DNA from: DASCOT01 sp965197275
Lineage (GTDB): Bacteria > Acidobacteriota > UBA890 > WLXD01
Reading direction: 5' to 3'
Length of the DNA stretch: 64,000 bases
Assembly: GCA_965197275.1 (NCBI GenBank)
Contig: CBDAMQ010000027.1
Location: forward strand, 62,001 to 126,000
Position 1 is the first letter of the stretch. The number at the start of each line of letters is the position of its first letter. This document shows, one piece after another, positions 51,416 through 60,657 of this stretch. The translations under genes and the position numbers were made by a program. The notes beneath the pieces were generated by a model that had not been told where the DNA came from, searched no databases, and saw only the letters and a list, made by a program, of their open reading frames with translations.

Positions 51416-52143
51416 GCGGCGAGTCTCTCCAGGGCTTCCTGCGCCTGTGGATTACCACGCTCGGCGCTCTGCCGATACCAATGTTCCGCCGCGGTCAGGT
51501 CCTTGTCGACGCCACGGCCCTGCTCGTACATGGCGGCGAGCTCGCGCTGCGGGATGGCGTCGCCCTGTTCGGCTGCTAGTCGCCACCAGTACACCGCCAT
51601 GACATCGCTCTGAGGCAGCCCGCGGCCGCCGTAGTAGGCGTTGCCGAGGTTGTGCTGCGCCAGCACGTGGCTCTGGTCGGCGGCGCGATGAAACCAGGCG
51701 GCCGCCATTGCTGGATCGACTTCCATTGCCAGACCCTCGTCGTTGGCCGTGCCCATGAGGAACGCGGCCTCGGCGAGGCCCTCGTGTGCGAGCCGCTCGA
51801 CCTCGGCGATCACCTCGCCGGCGATCAAGTCGGCGCGGGTCTCGTCACGCTCAAAGAACATGCGGCCACGCGAATGACAGCGCGCCAGCCACATGCGGGT
51901 AATCGGGTCGGGCGTTTCGAGTGCCTCGAGCAGCAGCTCACGGGCGCGTTGGTCGTCAACCGTACCGGTCATGCCGGTATACCAGCGGAGCGACTCGTCG
52001 AGGCGAAGATCGACCTGTCGTGCGTCGACCGGCAACGCCAGCAGCGACACCAAGGTGATCAGTATCGCCAGCGTTCTGGTCAATGGCGAAGGCGCGGTGA
52101 TCGCCTGCGGGCCGGTGCTCGGTGGTGAGGTGTCGATAGGCAT
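51406..52143 (-). CDS. Exported Sel1-repeat (SLR) protein
   Basis: A 245-residue protein with a signal peptide (LAILITLVSLLALPVDA) and tandem Sel1 repeats: AMAAAWFHRAADQSHVLAQH, NLGNAYYGGRGLPQSDVMAV, YWWRLAAEQGDAIPQRELAA, MYEQGRGVDKDLTAAEHWYR. Such repeats mediate protein-protein contacts, often in the periplasm. Last of a coupled run: its start is 3 bases after the VOC stop. Function unknown. Confidence 0.82.
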   Translation of the reverse strand: MPIDTSPPSTGPQAITAPSPLTRTLAILITLVSLLALPVDARQVDLRLDESLRWYTGMTGTVDDQRARELLLEALETPDPITRMWLARCHSRGRMFFERDETRADLIAGEVIAEVERLAHEGLAEAAFLMGTANDEGLAMEVDPAMAAAWFHRAADQSHVLAQHNLGNAYYGGRGLPQSDVMAVYWWRLAAEQGDAIPQRELAAMYEQGRGVDKDLTAAEHWYRQSAERGNPQAQEALERLAAQR

Positions 52144-52146
52144 ATG

Positions 52147-52530
52147 TCACTCCGTTCGGTGCACGACCTCGAGCAAGTTGCCCGCCGGGTCCTCGAAGAA
52201 AACCGCGTAATAGCCATCGTTGTACTCGCTGCACAGACGCGGGCCGCTCTCGATGCTGGCGCCGATCTCGCGCAGCAGCGCGCCGACGGCATCCACCTCG
52301 TCGCGCGAACTCGCCCACAGCGCGAGGCGGTTGCCGTTGGGTTGATGCGCGGGCTCCTGGATGATCGAAAAGAACGCCACACCGGGAAACTCCCCTTCGC
52401 CGACAAAGATCTCCCACTCGCCGTGGCTGGCGGGGCTGCCGAAGCCGAACCTCGCCAGTAGCTTCTCGTAGAACGGGAGACATGTCGCCATGCTGTCGAC
52501 TCGCAAGTCGATGTGACTGTATGGATTCAT
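52147..52530 (-). CDS. VOC-superfamily protein
   Basis: A 127-residue VOC protein. SHIDLRVDSMATCLPFYEKL opens the first unit; GVAFFSIIQEP and YYAVFFEDPAGNLLEVVHRT close the second. ATG 52530 overlaps the DUF188 stop by 4 bases (ATGA). One of three VOC proteins in the window, each from a different branch. Ligand unknown. Confidence 0.84.
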   Translation of the reverse strand: MNPYSHIDLRVDSMATCLPFYEKLLARFGFGSPASHGEWEIFVGEGEFPGVAFFSIIQEPAHQPNGNRLALWASSRDEVDAVGALLREIGASIESGPRLCSEYNDGYYAVFFEDPAGNLLEVVHRTE

Positions 52531-53051
52531 ACGCCAAGCCCTCGTTTGCGTAGATCCTGGACGGTCTGGTCGAGTTGCTGCAAGAACTGCGACCGGTCGC
52601 GCTTGGCGAACGGCGCCGGGCCGCCAGTGATGGTGCCCATTTCGCGCAGCTGCGACATGAGCTCACGGGTCGCCAGCGCGCCCCCGATCGATTCCTCGGT
52701 GAACGGGCGACCGCGCGGGCTGACGGCGCGCGCACCGCGTTCCAGCGCTCGAGCCGCGAGCGGGATGTCGTCGCATATGACCACATCGCCGCGGCCACAA
52801 TTGTCGACGATCCAGTCGTCCGCAGCGTCAAACTGCCCCTCCACCACGACGAGATCGAACGCCTCGTCGTCAGGAATACGGATCCAAGAGTTGGCCACCA
52901 CCCGGACCTGAAGATGGTAGCGACGCGCGACTCGATAGACCTCGTTCTTGACCGGGCACGCATCAGCGTCGACGAAGATGCGGATGCCGCGTCCATCCTC
53001 GGCGTCAGTGTCGACGTCGACCGGCGCTCGATCCTCCGGCGCAGCGCTCAA
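52527..53051 (-). CDS. UPF0178/DUF188 (YaiI-like) protein
   Basis: A 174-residue protein of the YaiI/YqxD group with a PIN-like fold. IRIFVDADACPVKNEVYRVA carries the acidic motif; DEAFDLVVVEGQFDAADDWI, DVVICDDIPLAARALERGAR and PRGRPFTEESI are conserved. The TTG start at 53051 overlaps the modC stop (TTGA), a coupling that the surrounding genes also show. Nuclease activity is suggested by fold only. Confidence 0.87.
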   Translation of the reverse strand: MSAAPEDRAPVDVDTDAEDGRGIRIFVDADACPVKNEVYRVARRYHLQVRVVANSWIRIPDDEAFDLVVVEGQFDAADDWIVDNCGRGDVVICDDIPLAARALERGARAVSPRGRPFTEESIGGALATRELMSQLREMGTITGGPAPFAKRDRSQFLQQLDQTVQDLRKRGLGV

Positions 53052-54202
53052 TCGACCGGCTCCGGTCGCCTGTCGTATAGGTCGCAGGAGGCGGTCTTGA
53101 TGATCAGGTAGACGCGCTGACCGACCTCCAGACCGAGCGCGCCGCACGCTTCGCCGGTTACCACGGCGGCGAGATCGGGGGCATCGACGCCGAGGTCGGC
53201 AACCACCAACCGCAGGTCACCGTCGGAGCGGATGCGTCCGATCGTTGCCGCGACGACGTTGCGTGCCGAGAGGCCCACGGGTCGTTCGATCGCCACGATA
53301 ATGTCGCGCGCCGGAATCCGCAGCAGCCGCTGGTCGCCTGCGACGCCCTGTGTTGCCGGTACTGTCAGCTGCTGATCGGTGGTCTCGCCGAGCCGCACCG
53401 TGCTCGTGCCGGTACCGTGCTCGAGTAGCGAACAGGCCAACAGGTTGTCGAAGCCGTCGTGGGCGCTGAACGGCAACACCTCGGCGTCGGTGAGCACGTC
53501 GCGCACATCCCCCTGTGCGACGATGGTGCCGCGGCGCATTGCGACTAGGTCAGTACACAGTGCCTGCACCTCCACCGGGTCGTGCGACACGAGCAGCATG
53601 GGGATCTCCAGCTGCTGGCGAACGCGCCGCAGAAACGGCAGCACGCGGCGTCGCAGCGGCAGGTCCAGCGACGCCAAGGGCTCGTCGAGCAGCAACAGTC
53701 TGGGGCCCGAGCAGATGGCGCGGCCCAGCGCCACGCGTTGTCGTTCCCCGCCTGACAGGGTGGCCACCTGGCGCTCGAGAAGCGGGGTGAGCTCGAGCAG
53801 CTGGCAGGTGGTGTCGAATAGCTCCTCGACACGGCGTCCATGGCGCCGCGCCCGTGCCGCACCGGCGAGCAGGTTGCCGCGAACGTCGTGATTCGGGAAC
53901 AGCAGACCGTCCTGCGGCAGATAGCCGATGGCCCGCTGCTCTGGCGCCAAGTGGGTACCGGAGGCAGAATCGAGCCATACCTCGTCGCCCAGACTGATCC
54001 GGCCCCGGGCCCGCGCCTCGAGCCCGGCGATAGCGCGCAGCACGCTGGTTTTGCCAGCGCCCGAGGGGCCGAACACGCCCACCGAGCGCGCCCGTGTGGT
54101 GAAGTCGACCTGTAGCCGAAAGTGATCCAGGGGCACCTGGACACTCACTTGCAGCCGCGGTCCTTCGGTGCCGGCGGCTATCGTCGCCCGGATGCCGGTC
54201 AT
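53048..54202 (-). CDS. modC: Molybdate ABC transporter ATP-binding protein
   Basis: A 384-residue ModC. Walker A GPSGAGKTS, signature LSGGERQRVALGRAI, Walker B LLLLDEPLASLD and the switch HDPVEVQ form the ATPase; the C-terminal 130 residues (RIPARDIIVAIERPVGLSAR to IKTASCDLYD) include a TOBE/Mop molybdate-binding domain. ATG 54202 overlaps the modB stop by 4 bases. It powers molybdate (or tungstate) import. Confidence 0.92.
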   Translation of the reverse strand: MTGIRATIAAGTEGPRLQVSVQVPLDHFRLQVDFTTRARSVGVFGPSGAGKTSVLRAIAGLEARARGRISLGDEVWLDSASGTHLAPEQRAIGYLPQDGLLFPNHDVRGNLLAGAARARRHGRRVEELFDTTCQLLELTPLLERQVATLSGGERQRVALGRAICSGPRLLLLDEPLASLDLPLRRRVLPFLRRVRQQLEIPMLLVSHDPVEVQALCTDLVAMRRGTIVAQGDVRDVLTDAEVLPFSAHDGFDNLLACSLLEHGTGTSTVRLGETTDQQLTVPATQGVAGDQRLLRIPARDIIVAIERPVGLSARNVVAATIGRIRSDGDLRLVVADLGVDAPDLAAVVTGEACGALGLEVGQRVYLIIKTASCDLYDRRPEPVD

Positions 54203-54876
54203 GCTGAGCCTCGCCGTAATGGTTGCCGCGAGAGTTTCTCCGAAGCCAGGATGGCGACCAGCCCTACGGCCACGGCGACGCCCAGTAGCACGTAGGCTTC
54301 CGAGTCGTTGCCCGCCTGTTGCGCGGAAAAGATCGCCAGCGACAGGGTTTGTGTTCGCCCGGGGATGTTGCCTGCCAGCATCACCGTGGCGCCGAACTCG
54401 CCGACGGCGCGGGTGAAGCCGAGGATGGCGGCAGCCAGCAGGCCGCGCGATGCCAGCGGGATCGTGTAGCGCAGGAATGCCTGCGAGCGGCTGTGCCCGA
54501 GCGTTCGAGCCATCATCTCGAGCCGCGGATCGATGCCCTCGAAGGTGACTCGCGCGGTACGCACGACGAGCGGCGACGCCATGATGCTCGAGGCAACCAC
54601 GGCTCCCTTCCAGGTGAGGAGGATGCCGAGATCGAAGCCCAGAACCGCTGGCCCAAGGGGGCCGGAGCTTCCCAGCGCTTTCAGCAGCAAGTAGCCGACG
54701 GCGGTCGGCGGTAGCACCAGCGGCAGCCCGAACAGGCTCGACAGGATCGCCTTGCCGCGAAACTCGTGGCGCGCCAGCGCATACGCAATCAGCGTGCATG
54801 GGACCAGCACCAGGGCGGTAGCAGTGGCGGCGACCTGGAGCGTCAGACCGAGGGCAATGAGCGTGGCGTTGTCCAT
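54199..54876 (-). CDS. modB: Molybdate ABC transporter permease
   Basis: A 225-residue permease with five to six helices. The EAA-like loop that docks ModC is AFLRYTIPLASRGLLAAAIL and GFTRAVGEFGATVMLAGNIP is the classic ModB motif. LVLPPTAVGYLLLKALGSSG is also typical. ATG 54876 lies 2 bases after the modA stop. A longer frame upstream adds only unrelated sequence. Confidence 0.92.
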   Translation of the reverse strand: MDNATLIALGLTLQVAATATALVLVPCTLIAYALARHEFRGKAILSSLFGLPLVLPPTAVGYLLLKALGSSGPLGPAVLGFDLGILLTWKGAVVASSIMASPLVVRTARVTFEGIDPRLEMMARTLGHSRSQAFLRYTIPLASRGLLAAAILGFTRAVGEFGATVMLAGNIPGRTQTLSLAIFSAQQAGNDSEAYVLLGVAVAVGLVAILASEKLSRQPLRRGSA

Positions 54877-54878
54877 GG

Positions 54879-55667
54879 TCACTGATCGCCGTAGGTGACG
54901 AAGCCGTGGCGCTCGAAGATCTCGCGAGCGGTGTCGGTGTGGAGGAACTCCAGCCACCGCCGGGCCGTCGGCCCAGGTTGCTGGCCGATTGCGGCGACCG
55001 CATAGCGAATGGGCGAAGTCATGGTCTCGGGAATCTCCAGGGCGACCCGTACTCGGGCCGAGGTGAGCGCATCGGTTCGATACACGATGCCCACCACGTC
55101 GTGTCGCGCTTCCACGAGCGCCAGCGCGGCGCGAACGTCGGGTGCCGGCGCCACAAGGTCGTGCACCTGGCTCCACAGATCGGTAGCGCCTGTGCGGATC
55201 TGCTGCAATGTTTCCTTGGCGTAGCGGCCCGCCGGCACGGCATCCGGATCGGCGAGCGACAAGAAGCTGAACTCCGCATTCGCGAGCTCGGCGAGCTCGG
55301 CGAGCGTCAGCTCACTGTCCGAGTTTGTCACCACCACCAGGCGGTTGCCCAGCAGCGTCGACCGGGAACCCGGAGCAACCAGGTGCATTCTCGCCACATA
55401 GTCCATCCAGCGCTCGTCGGCGGAGATGAAGACGTCGGCAATAGGGCTCGCCTCGATCTGACGCGCCAGTACGTTGGAGCCGGCGAAGTTGAACACTACG
55501 CTGGCCGGCGTTTCCTTCTCGAACTCGGTGCGGATCTCTTCGAGGACATCACGTAGGCTGACGGCCGCGAATACCAGGACCTCATTGTCGGGGCCGGACG
55601 AGCATCCGCCGCAGGCGATGGCTACCACCATGCACAGCCCCGCCCCAGCTCGGGCCGCCGCCGGCAA
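54879..55667 (-). CDS. modA: Molybdate-binding lipoprotein
   Basis: A 262-residue ModA. The lipobox-like IACGGC ends the signal; VLVFAAVSLRDVLEEIRTEF and VVFNFAGSNVLARQIE start the anion-binding fold, with VFISADERWMDYV and LVVVTNSDS following. The motif GIVYRTDALTS is typical. TTG 55667 is preferred because GAGGA lies upstream and it gives a proper signal; the frame reaches 55808 inside the TPR gene. Binds molybdate or tungstate for ModBC. Confidence 0.88.
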   Translation of the reverse strand: MPAAARAGAGLCMVVAIACGGCSSGPDNEVLVFAAVSLRDVLEEIRTEFEKETPASVVFNFAGSNVLARQIEASPIADVFISADERWMDYVARMHLVAPGSRSTLLGNRLVVVTNSDSELTLAELAELANAEFSFLSLADPDAVPAGRYAKETLQQIRTGATDLWSQVHDLVAPAPDVRAALALVEARHDVVGIVYRTDALTSARVRVALEIPETMTSPIRYAVAAIGQQPGPTARRWLEFLHTDTAREIFERHGFVTYGDQ

Positions 55668-55683
55668 GCCTGTCCTCGCGTGT

Positions 55684-57018
55684 CTAGCGAGCGCGTGCAG
55701 CGCGCTGGACCTCCAGATGCTCGCGAGCCAGTGACGCCTGCAGCGGATCGAACTGCGGGTTGATTGCCAGAGCGTCCTGTAAATACGCCATCGACCGGTC
55801 AACGTCACCCAGCGCTCCGTAAATCAGGCCGGCATGGTAGAGGAAGTCGGCGCGACGAGTCCCGAGGCGTAGAGCGCGCTCGATGGCCTCCGCCGCGGCT
55901 TCGAAACGGCCGTTACGATACAGCGCCCAGGCGTGCAGATCGTGGGCCTCGATGTCCGGGCGTAGCTCGACGTCACGTTCGGCCCGTAGCAGGGCCTGAT
56001 CCGGCTGCAGGTCGTGGTCCGCGAGAAATCTGGATAGCGGGCGATCCTCGACCGGGTCGGCGGTCGGCGCAAGGGCGAGAACCCGGTCGTACAGAGCCGT
56101 CGCTTCGTTCTGTCTGCCTGCCAACGCATACAGATCGCCGAGCTGCCCAAGGAGCTCGGGATGCGCCTGCTGCTCGACCAGTCGCTCGGAGACGGCGATC
56201 GCTTCGTCGATGCGCCCCTGCGACGCGCGCGCTCGCGCCAGCTGGCCGAGCGCGAAGAAGGTGCGTTCCGAAACCCTGAACGCTACCTCCGCGTGGCGCG
56301 CCGACTCCTCCAGGTTGCCGAGCTGGAAGTGCAGCTCCGCCAGCCGCGTCAGATACCAGGCGAGGTCATCGGCAAGGGCGTCGGACAGATGCACCTCCAA
56401 GGCGGCGGTCTCCAGCAGCGCCAGCGCCTGTTTCGGATTGCCGTACAGCTCCTCTAGATGCGCCAGGCGCGCTATGGCTGCTGGCGCGGGTAGGAGGCGC
56501 GCCAGCATCTCGTGGGCAGTTGCGGCCTCGGCGTAGCGACCAAGGGACAGGTACGCGTCGCCCATTGCCGCCAGCGCTTCGACGTTGTCCGGCTGGAGCT
56601 CCAGCACTCCCTCGATCAGCTCGGCTGCGGCCCCGAACCGATGCTGGGCCGCCAGTGCGCTCGCCAACCCGAGCTGGTTGGCGGGGTCGTCGGGCGCCAT
56701 GGCCAGCGCGGCGCGATACTCCTTCTCCACCGCCTCGAACAGCCCATCGTCGCCGGACTCCAGGGCCTGCTGTAGGAGCAGGCTGCCGAGCAGCCTCTGG
56801 TCCGTGGCCGATGGCGGACGCCCGATGCTGCGTTGCTGAAACAGCGCCACGCGATCGATGGCGGCAGGCATCGCCTTGACCGTGGACGGGTCGACAAGGT
56901 CGACGCTCCAGGTCGTCGCGACGGGACGGCTGCTGGAGTCGATATCGACCGTGGCGACCACAACGACAGCGACCGCGACGCTGGCCAACGCCAACGCCGC
57001 GGCCCTCAGACGCGTCAT
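55684..57018 (-). CDS. TPR-repeat protein paired with DUF4331
   Basis: A 444-residue protein with an N-terminal helix (LRAAALALASVAVAVVVVAT) and about eight TPR units, for example AMAPDDPANQLGLASALAAQ, LELQPDNVEALAAMGDAYLS and AVSERLVEQQAHPELLGQLG. Probably periplasmic. It starts 80 bases after the DUF4331 gene; the DUF4331-TPR pair occurs in many bacteria. It lies 16 bases ahead of modA, joining this pair to the molybdate operon. Confidence 0.82.
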   Translation of the reverse strand: MTRLRAAALALASVAVAVVVVATVDIDSSSRPVATTWSVDLVDPSTVKAMPAAIDRVALFQQRSIGRPPSATDQRLLGSLLLQQALESGDDGLFEAVEKEYRAALAMAPDDPANQLGLASALAAQHRFGAAAELIEGVLELQPDNVEALAAMGDAYLSLGRYAEAATAHEMLARLLPAPAAIARLAHLEELYGNPKQALALLETAALEVHLSDALADDLAWYLTRLAELHFQLGNLEESARHAEVAFRVSERTFFALGQLARARASQGRIDEAIAVSERLVEQQAHPELLGQLGDLYALAGRQNEATALYDRVLALAPTADPVEDRPLSRFLADHDLQPDQALLRAERDVELRPDIEAHDLHAWALYRNGRFEAAAEAIERALRLGTRRADFLYHAGLIYGALGDVDRSMAYLQDALAINPQFDPLQASLAREHLEVQRAARAR

Positions 57019-57098
57019 CGTTCGCTCCCGGCTGACCGGTTGCCGCGCGCTGTCACGCGGTCGGCTCTGGTACGCCGAGGATGATCGGTTCGAGGAAT

Positions 57099-58110
57099 CT
57101 AGTGCGCGTCGGCCAGGTACGGGAACTTGCCGGAGAAGCTGCCGCCGTTGGCCTCGACGCAATCGGTAGCCGCCGGGTTGCCGGTCAGGGTCTGGAGGCT
57201 GATGTCCGCCACGTCGTCCGCCAGACCGCGACCGTTGGGGAACACGCGGGCGAGCGCCTGCGGGCTGTAGGTCAGCATGTCTGGCAACAGGGCGCCGACC
57301 AGCGCCGCCGCGGTAGCGGCATCGGCGCCGAGTCCGAGCATGTTGGTGGTGAACGTGCCACCGAACTTCTTCGGGTCCTTATGCGGCTGCTTGTTCTTGT
57401 TGTAGGCGTTCTGCCCTGGGGGAGCCCAGGAACGTGTTGAGGAACGGTGTACCGACGCGATCGATCTGTTGTTTGCCAATCCAGACCGACGCCCAGGCCC
57501 CGATTGCCGCGACGCGGGCATCGATCTTGATGCTGTCGTTCGGCACATCCAGCGCAATCGACATCACGTTGGCGTTGGTGAAGAAGTCGAAGCCGACGCC
57601 GCCGGGGCAGAAGGCGAGTCCGTTCTGCGCCGCCCCGAGGTCGAAGAAGAACGGGTCGTCGGTCATCCCAGCCCACGCCTGACCGCCGCCATTGAGTGAG
57701 ATCGGTGCTGCGCGCTGGTTGCCCTGGCGCCCGAAGGCGCCGGAGCCCATCTTCTTGCCGTTCAGGCGGATGGTCATCCTGTTGCCGCTGAAGGTGACCG
57801 TCCATTGATCGTCGACCTTCGCGTCGCCCGTGTTGTCGATGTTGAACATGTACGTCGCCGCGTCGTTGAACTCCGCCGGGCTCGCCAGACCGACCAGCGG
57901 CGCCACGGTCATGATCAACGCTGTCTCTCTCTTACCCTTCTGCGCCGGGAAGATGTAGAAGTCGTTGATGTCGGTGCGACCGTCGGCTTGCACTCCCGGG
58001 GAGTCGAGATGGTCGGCGGCACGTGACGCGGTGACGTCGAGGCCCGTGGCCAACATGGAGGCGGAGGCGATGAGCAGGACTGCGGCAGCGAGCACGGTGA
58101 GCTTACGCAT
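57099..58110 (-). pseudogene. Exported DUF4331-family protein, frameshifted in a homopolymer
   Basis: ATG 58110 begins a signal peptide (LTVLAAAVLLIASASMLATG) and the DUF4331 start ADHLDSPGVQADGRTDINDF. Conserved FDFFTNANVMSIALDVPNDS follows. At five G (57418-57422, C on this strand) the frame breaks; removing one base continues as PGQNAYNKNKQPHKDPKKFG and ends KFPYLADAH at 57099. The restored protein is about 336 residues. A homopolymer error is likely, so the gene may be intact in vivo. First of the DUF4331-TPR-modABC run. Confidence 0.78.
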
Positions 58111-58274
58111 GTGTCCTCCCTTGTAGCGGGTGGGCGCCCGGCACGGTCCTTGCCACGCCTGGGTCACGATCGATGGCGCCACAAATAAACGGCACGCTGC
58201 CGGGGTTGGCAAGGGGCCGAACCGTGCGACGAGGCTGGATGTGGATGACGGCAATGCCGACGCCGCGTACTGAA

Positions 58275-58595
58275 TCAGCCGAGCGCCAGCAGCACCACGC
58301 CATCATCGCCGGGAACGATCTTGCGTGTCTGCGTCGGGCCGACGCGCGCCATGTTCCCGGGCTCCAGCCGCCAGGTCTCGCCGTCGGCCGTGAGCGTGGC
58401 GCTGCCCTCCAGGACCACGTAGGCCTCCTCGTGGCCGTCCTCGGAGTGATCGTGCTCCGGGTAGCCATCCCAGCCGGCCGGCAGCTTGAGGACGTTCATT
58501 CCCCAGGCAGTCACGCCCAGGGCCTTGCCGGCGTACAGGAACATGCCCTCGTAGCCCTCGAGCTCATCGATCGTTCGCAGAGTCACGTCCGCCAT
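58275..58595 (-). CDS. Cupin-domain protein
   Basis: A 106-residue single-cupin barrel. The motif with PEHDHSEDGHEEAYVVLEGS supplies the histidines and glutamate of cupin motif 1; motif 2 is weaker (EPGNMARVGPTQTRKIVPGD). It could bind a metal and a small ligand. ATG 58595 lies inside the end of the upstream membrane protein gene (13-base overlap). Function unassigned. Confidence 0.78.
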   Translation of the reverse strand: MADVTLRTIDELEGYEGMFLYAGKALGVTAWGMNVLKLPAGWDGYPEHDHSEDGHEEAYVVLEGSATLTADGETWRLEPGNMARVGPTQTRKIVPGDDGVVLLALG

Positions 58596-58999
58596 TTGCC
58601 CTCCCGGATCGTTCGCATCATGAGTACGCCAATCGTCGTCCCGGCTCCCTGACCTAGCAGTAGCAGTGCCGCCGTCAGACGAAACAGCCATCGCAGCCCA
58701 CCCTCGGGCAGGTGGTTGACGTGGTCTGGGGAGACGAGGATGTAGTGGTAGTAGGTGCTGAATACGAGCGCCGCCCCCATCGACCCGGTCAGCAGGCTAG
58801 CGCCGATGTACCGCAACGGCGTGCGCACCAGAACCACCGCCACGATCGGGCTCGTGACGATCACCACGCTGACGAAAATGTCCTGCCATGGAACGAGCGC
58901 CACGCCGAGCTGCAGATGAGCCAGCATGTGGGCCGCACCGATGAGCAGGTTGCCCATTACGGCCAGCGTGCTGAATGCGGCGAGTCGACGATATGGCAT
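58583..58999 (-). CDS. Membrane protein with four helices
   Basis: A 138-residue protein with hydrophobic segments TLAVMGNLLIGAAHMLAHLQ, DIFVSVVIVTSPIVAVVLVR, YIGASLLTGSMGAALVFSTY and LFRLTAALLLLGQGAGTTIG. ATG 58999 is used; the open frame extends further without support. It starts 38 bases after the aspartyl protease stop and overlaps the cupin start. No family motif recognised. Confidence 0.65.
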   Translation of the reverse strand: MPYRRLAAFSTLAVMGNLLIGAAHMLAHLQLGVALVPWQDIFVSVVIVTSPIVAVVLVRTPLRYIGASLLTGSMGAALVFSTYYHYILVSPDHVNHLPEGGLRWLFRLTAALLLLGQGAGTTIGVLMMRTIREGKWRT

Positions 59000-59037
59000 G
59001 GAAATCCAGAATACCTCTGCGGCGGTGGTGCCGTGCG

Positions 59038-60288
59038 TCAGCGTCGCAGCGCCGGCTGACGGGTGAGTTGGACCGTTGTCGAGGCGCCCTCGTGTTCGAA
59101 GTCGACTCGCAGGTTGGCGTCGCCGTCCAGCCATTCCAGGACGTCGCGAACCACCGGGCAGCGGTTCTCCTCGGTGATCGCCGTCAGGTCGGATCCGCCG
59201 ATGTGAGTGAGCCGATCGCCTGGCCGGATTCCTGCCCGATGGGCGGGAGATCCATCCCATACGAAGCTCGTGGTCACCGGTCGGGTCTCGAAGTCCGGAC
59301 CAAACCCGAAGCTGGTGCGCCGCATCGGTGCCTCCGACCGCTGGTAGAAATAGGCTTGCTTGCTCGGATACGCCAGCGTCACCACATAGTTGTCCAGCAG
59401 GCCGGCGCCCAGGAGGGTCGGAGCTTCTTGCCGCGTTCGGGCTTCGACGTCCGCGAGCTCCAGCTCACCGACCCAGAGCCGGCTCAGCATCAGTAGGAAA
59501 GCTTCCTCATCCTGGCCCATACCGCCAAGCGACTCCCCTGAACCGAAACCGCGCACCATGGCGTCGCGCTCGACAGCGCCGGTGCGCTCGAGGTCGTCGA
59601 ACTCGGGACGCGCCAGGGCGACATATTCCGGCGAGCCGGTGTCGAACATCGCCATGCTCGTCATGCCGTTCTGGAACTCGGTGTCGAAGAACGGCGTGTA
59701 CGGATAGTCGAACACGCGCAAGGGCGCGGCGCTGCTTGCGTCGATCAGCGGCAGATCCTCCAGCCGATCCGCACAGGTGAGCGTCCGGCCGGCAACATCG
59801 ATCTGCCAGTTGCAGAGCGGCAGGATCTCGGAGCCCAGCACGGCATCGAACAGGCAGCTGGCGATGGGTGCGCGCGACAGGTCGGCGACGATCACTGGAA
59901 TGTCGCGGATGCTGAGCTCGCCGAGTCGGAGCTCGTCGAGCACCGCCACCTCGTTGTTGATCTGGGTTCCGTTGGCGTCGACGGACTGGATCGTGTCGAT
60001 GATTTCCAGGCCGAGCTCGGTGGCCAGCGACTTGCTGAGCACGCTGGGGGAGCCGGTGTCGAACACCACCGAACGTGGTCGGCCGCCAAGCTCGAGCTCT
60101 AGGAAGAGCTTCGTCTGCAGGATCTCGATGGGGAGTTGCTCGACGAACCCGGTCGCCTCCACGGTGGGGACGATATCGATCCAATCGGGCGATTCCTGGC
60201 CCTCCGCTCCGCCCAACGTCGTTAGCGCGGTGGCGAGGAGCAGCGTTGTCGCCACCTGCGATACGTGGCTGCAACGAGGCCTCCGCAT
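59038..60288 (-). CDS. Exported retropepsin-like aspartyl protease with PDZ domain
   Basis: A 416-residue protein. Signal peptide, then two aspartic-protease half-sites, VVFDTGSPSVLS (first) and MFDTGSPEYVAL (second), as in bacterial retropepsin-like enzymes with both lobes in one chain. The C-terminal PDZ-like domain is SFVWDGSPAHRAGIRPGDRL. Probably a periplasmic protease. Its start is 3 bases after the DUF6632-like stop. Specificity unknown. Confidence 0.84.
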   Translation of the reverse strand: MRRPRCSHVSQVATTLLLATALTTLGGAEGQESPDWIDIVPTVEATGFVEQLPIEILQTKLFLELELGGRPRSVVFDTGSPSVLSKSLATELGLEIIDTIQSVDANGTQINNEVAVLDELRLGELSIRDIPVIVADLSRAPIASCLFDAVLGSEILPLCNWQIDVAGRTLTCADRLEDLPLIDASSAAPLRVFDYPYTPFFDTEFQNGMTSMAMFDTGSPEYVALARPEFDDLERTGAVERDAMVRGFGSGESLGGMGQDEEAFLLMLSRLWVGELELADVEARTRQEAPTLLGAGLLDNYVVTLAYPSKQAYFYQRSEAPMRRTSFGFGPDFETRPVTTSFVWDGSPAHRAGIRPGDRLTHIGGSDLTAITEENRCPVVRDVLEWLDGDANLRVDFEHEGASTTVQLTRQPALRR

Positions 60289-60291
60289 CCT

Positions 60292-60657
60292 CTACTCGTC
60301 CCGTTTCATCAGCACCAGCAGCACGATGCCGATCAGCACGAGCGCCGGCACGTCGCCCATGAGGTTGGCCGACTCCGCCGGGTCGTTGAAGGCCTGGTAG
60401 GCCATCAGCAACCCGTGCGCCAGGCTCGACCAGGCGGCGAAGGCGATCAGGCTGAGGTGCTCGGACGGGTTCCGCGACGCCTTCAGCAGAAATACCCCCA
60501 ACACCGCAAACGTTATGAGGATCATCTGCTCGTACTCGGCCTGGCGCGGCTCCCACATGAACCCCGCCGGCCAGAGCACCGTCAGCGGGTACAGTCCGAC
60601 GATGAAAATCACCCCAATGACGACGAGCGCCATGCTCAACGTTGAGTTGCTAGCCAT
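60292..60657 (-). CDS. Small membrane protein (DUF6632-like)
   Basis: A 121-residue protein with four hydrophobic helices: LSMALVVIGVIFIVGLYPLT, LITFAVLGVFLLKASRNPSE, SLIAFAAWSSLAHGLLMAYQ and VPALVLIGIVLLVLMKRDE. The order and the SRNPSEHLSLI-type segment resemble DUF6632, a call made with moderate confidence. It overlaps the fusion enzyme gene by 22 bases. Role unknown. Confidence 0.6.
   Translation of the reverse strand: MASNSTLSMALVVIGVIFIVGLYPLTVLWPAGFMWEPRQAEYEQMILITFAVLGVFLLKASRNPSEHLSLIAFAAWSSLAHGLLMAYQAFNDPAESANLMGDVPALVLIGIVLLVLMKRDE

Noticed and set aside
54199..55176. A longer modB starting at 55176
   Set aside because: The extra sequence is antisense-like and overlaps modA; ATG 54876, two bases after the modA stop, gives a normal ModB.
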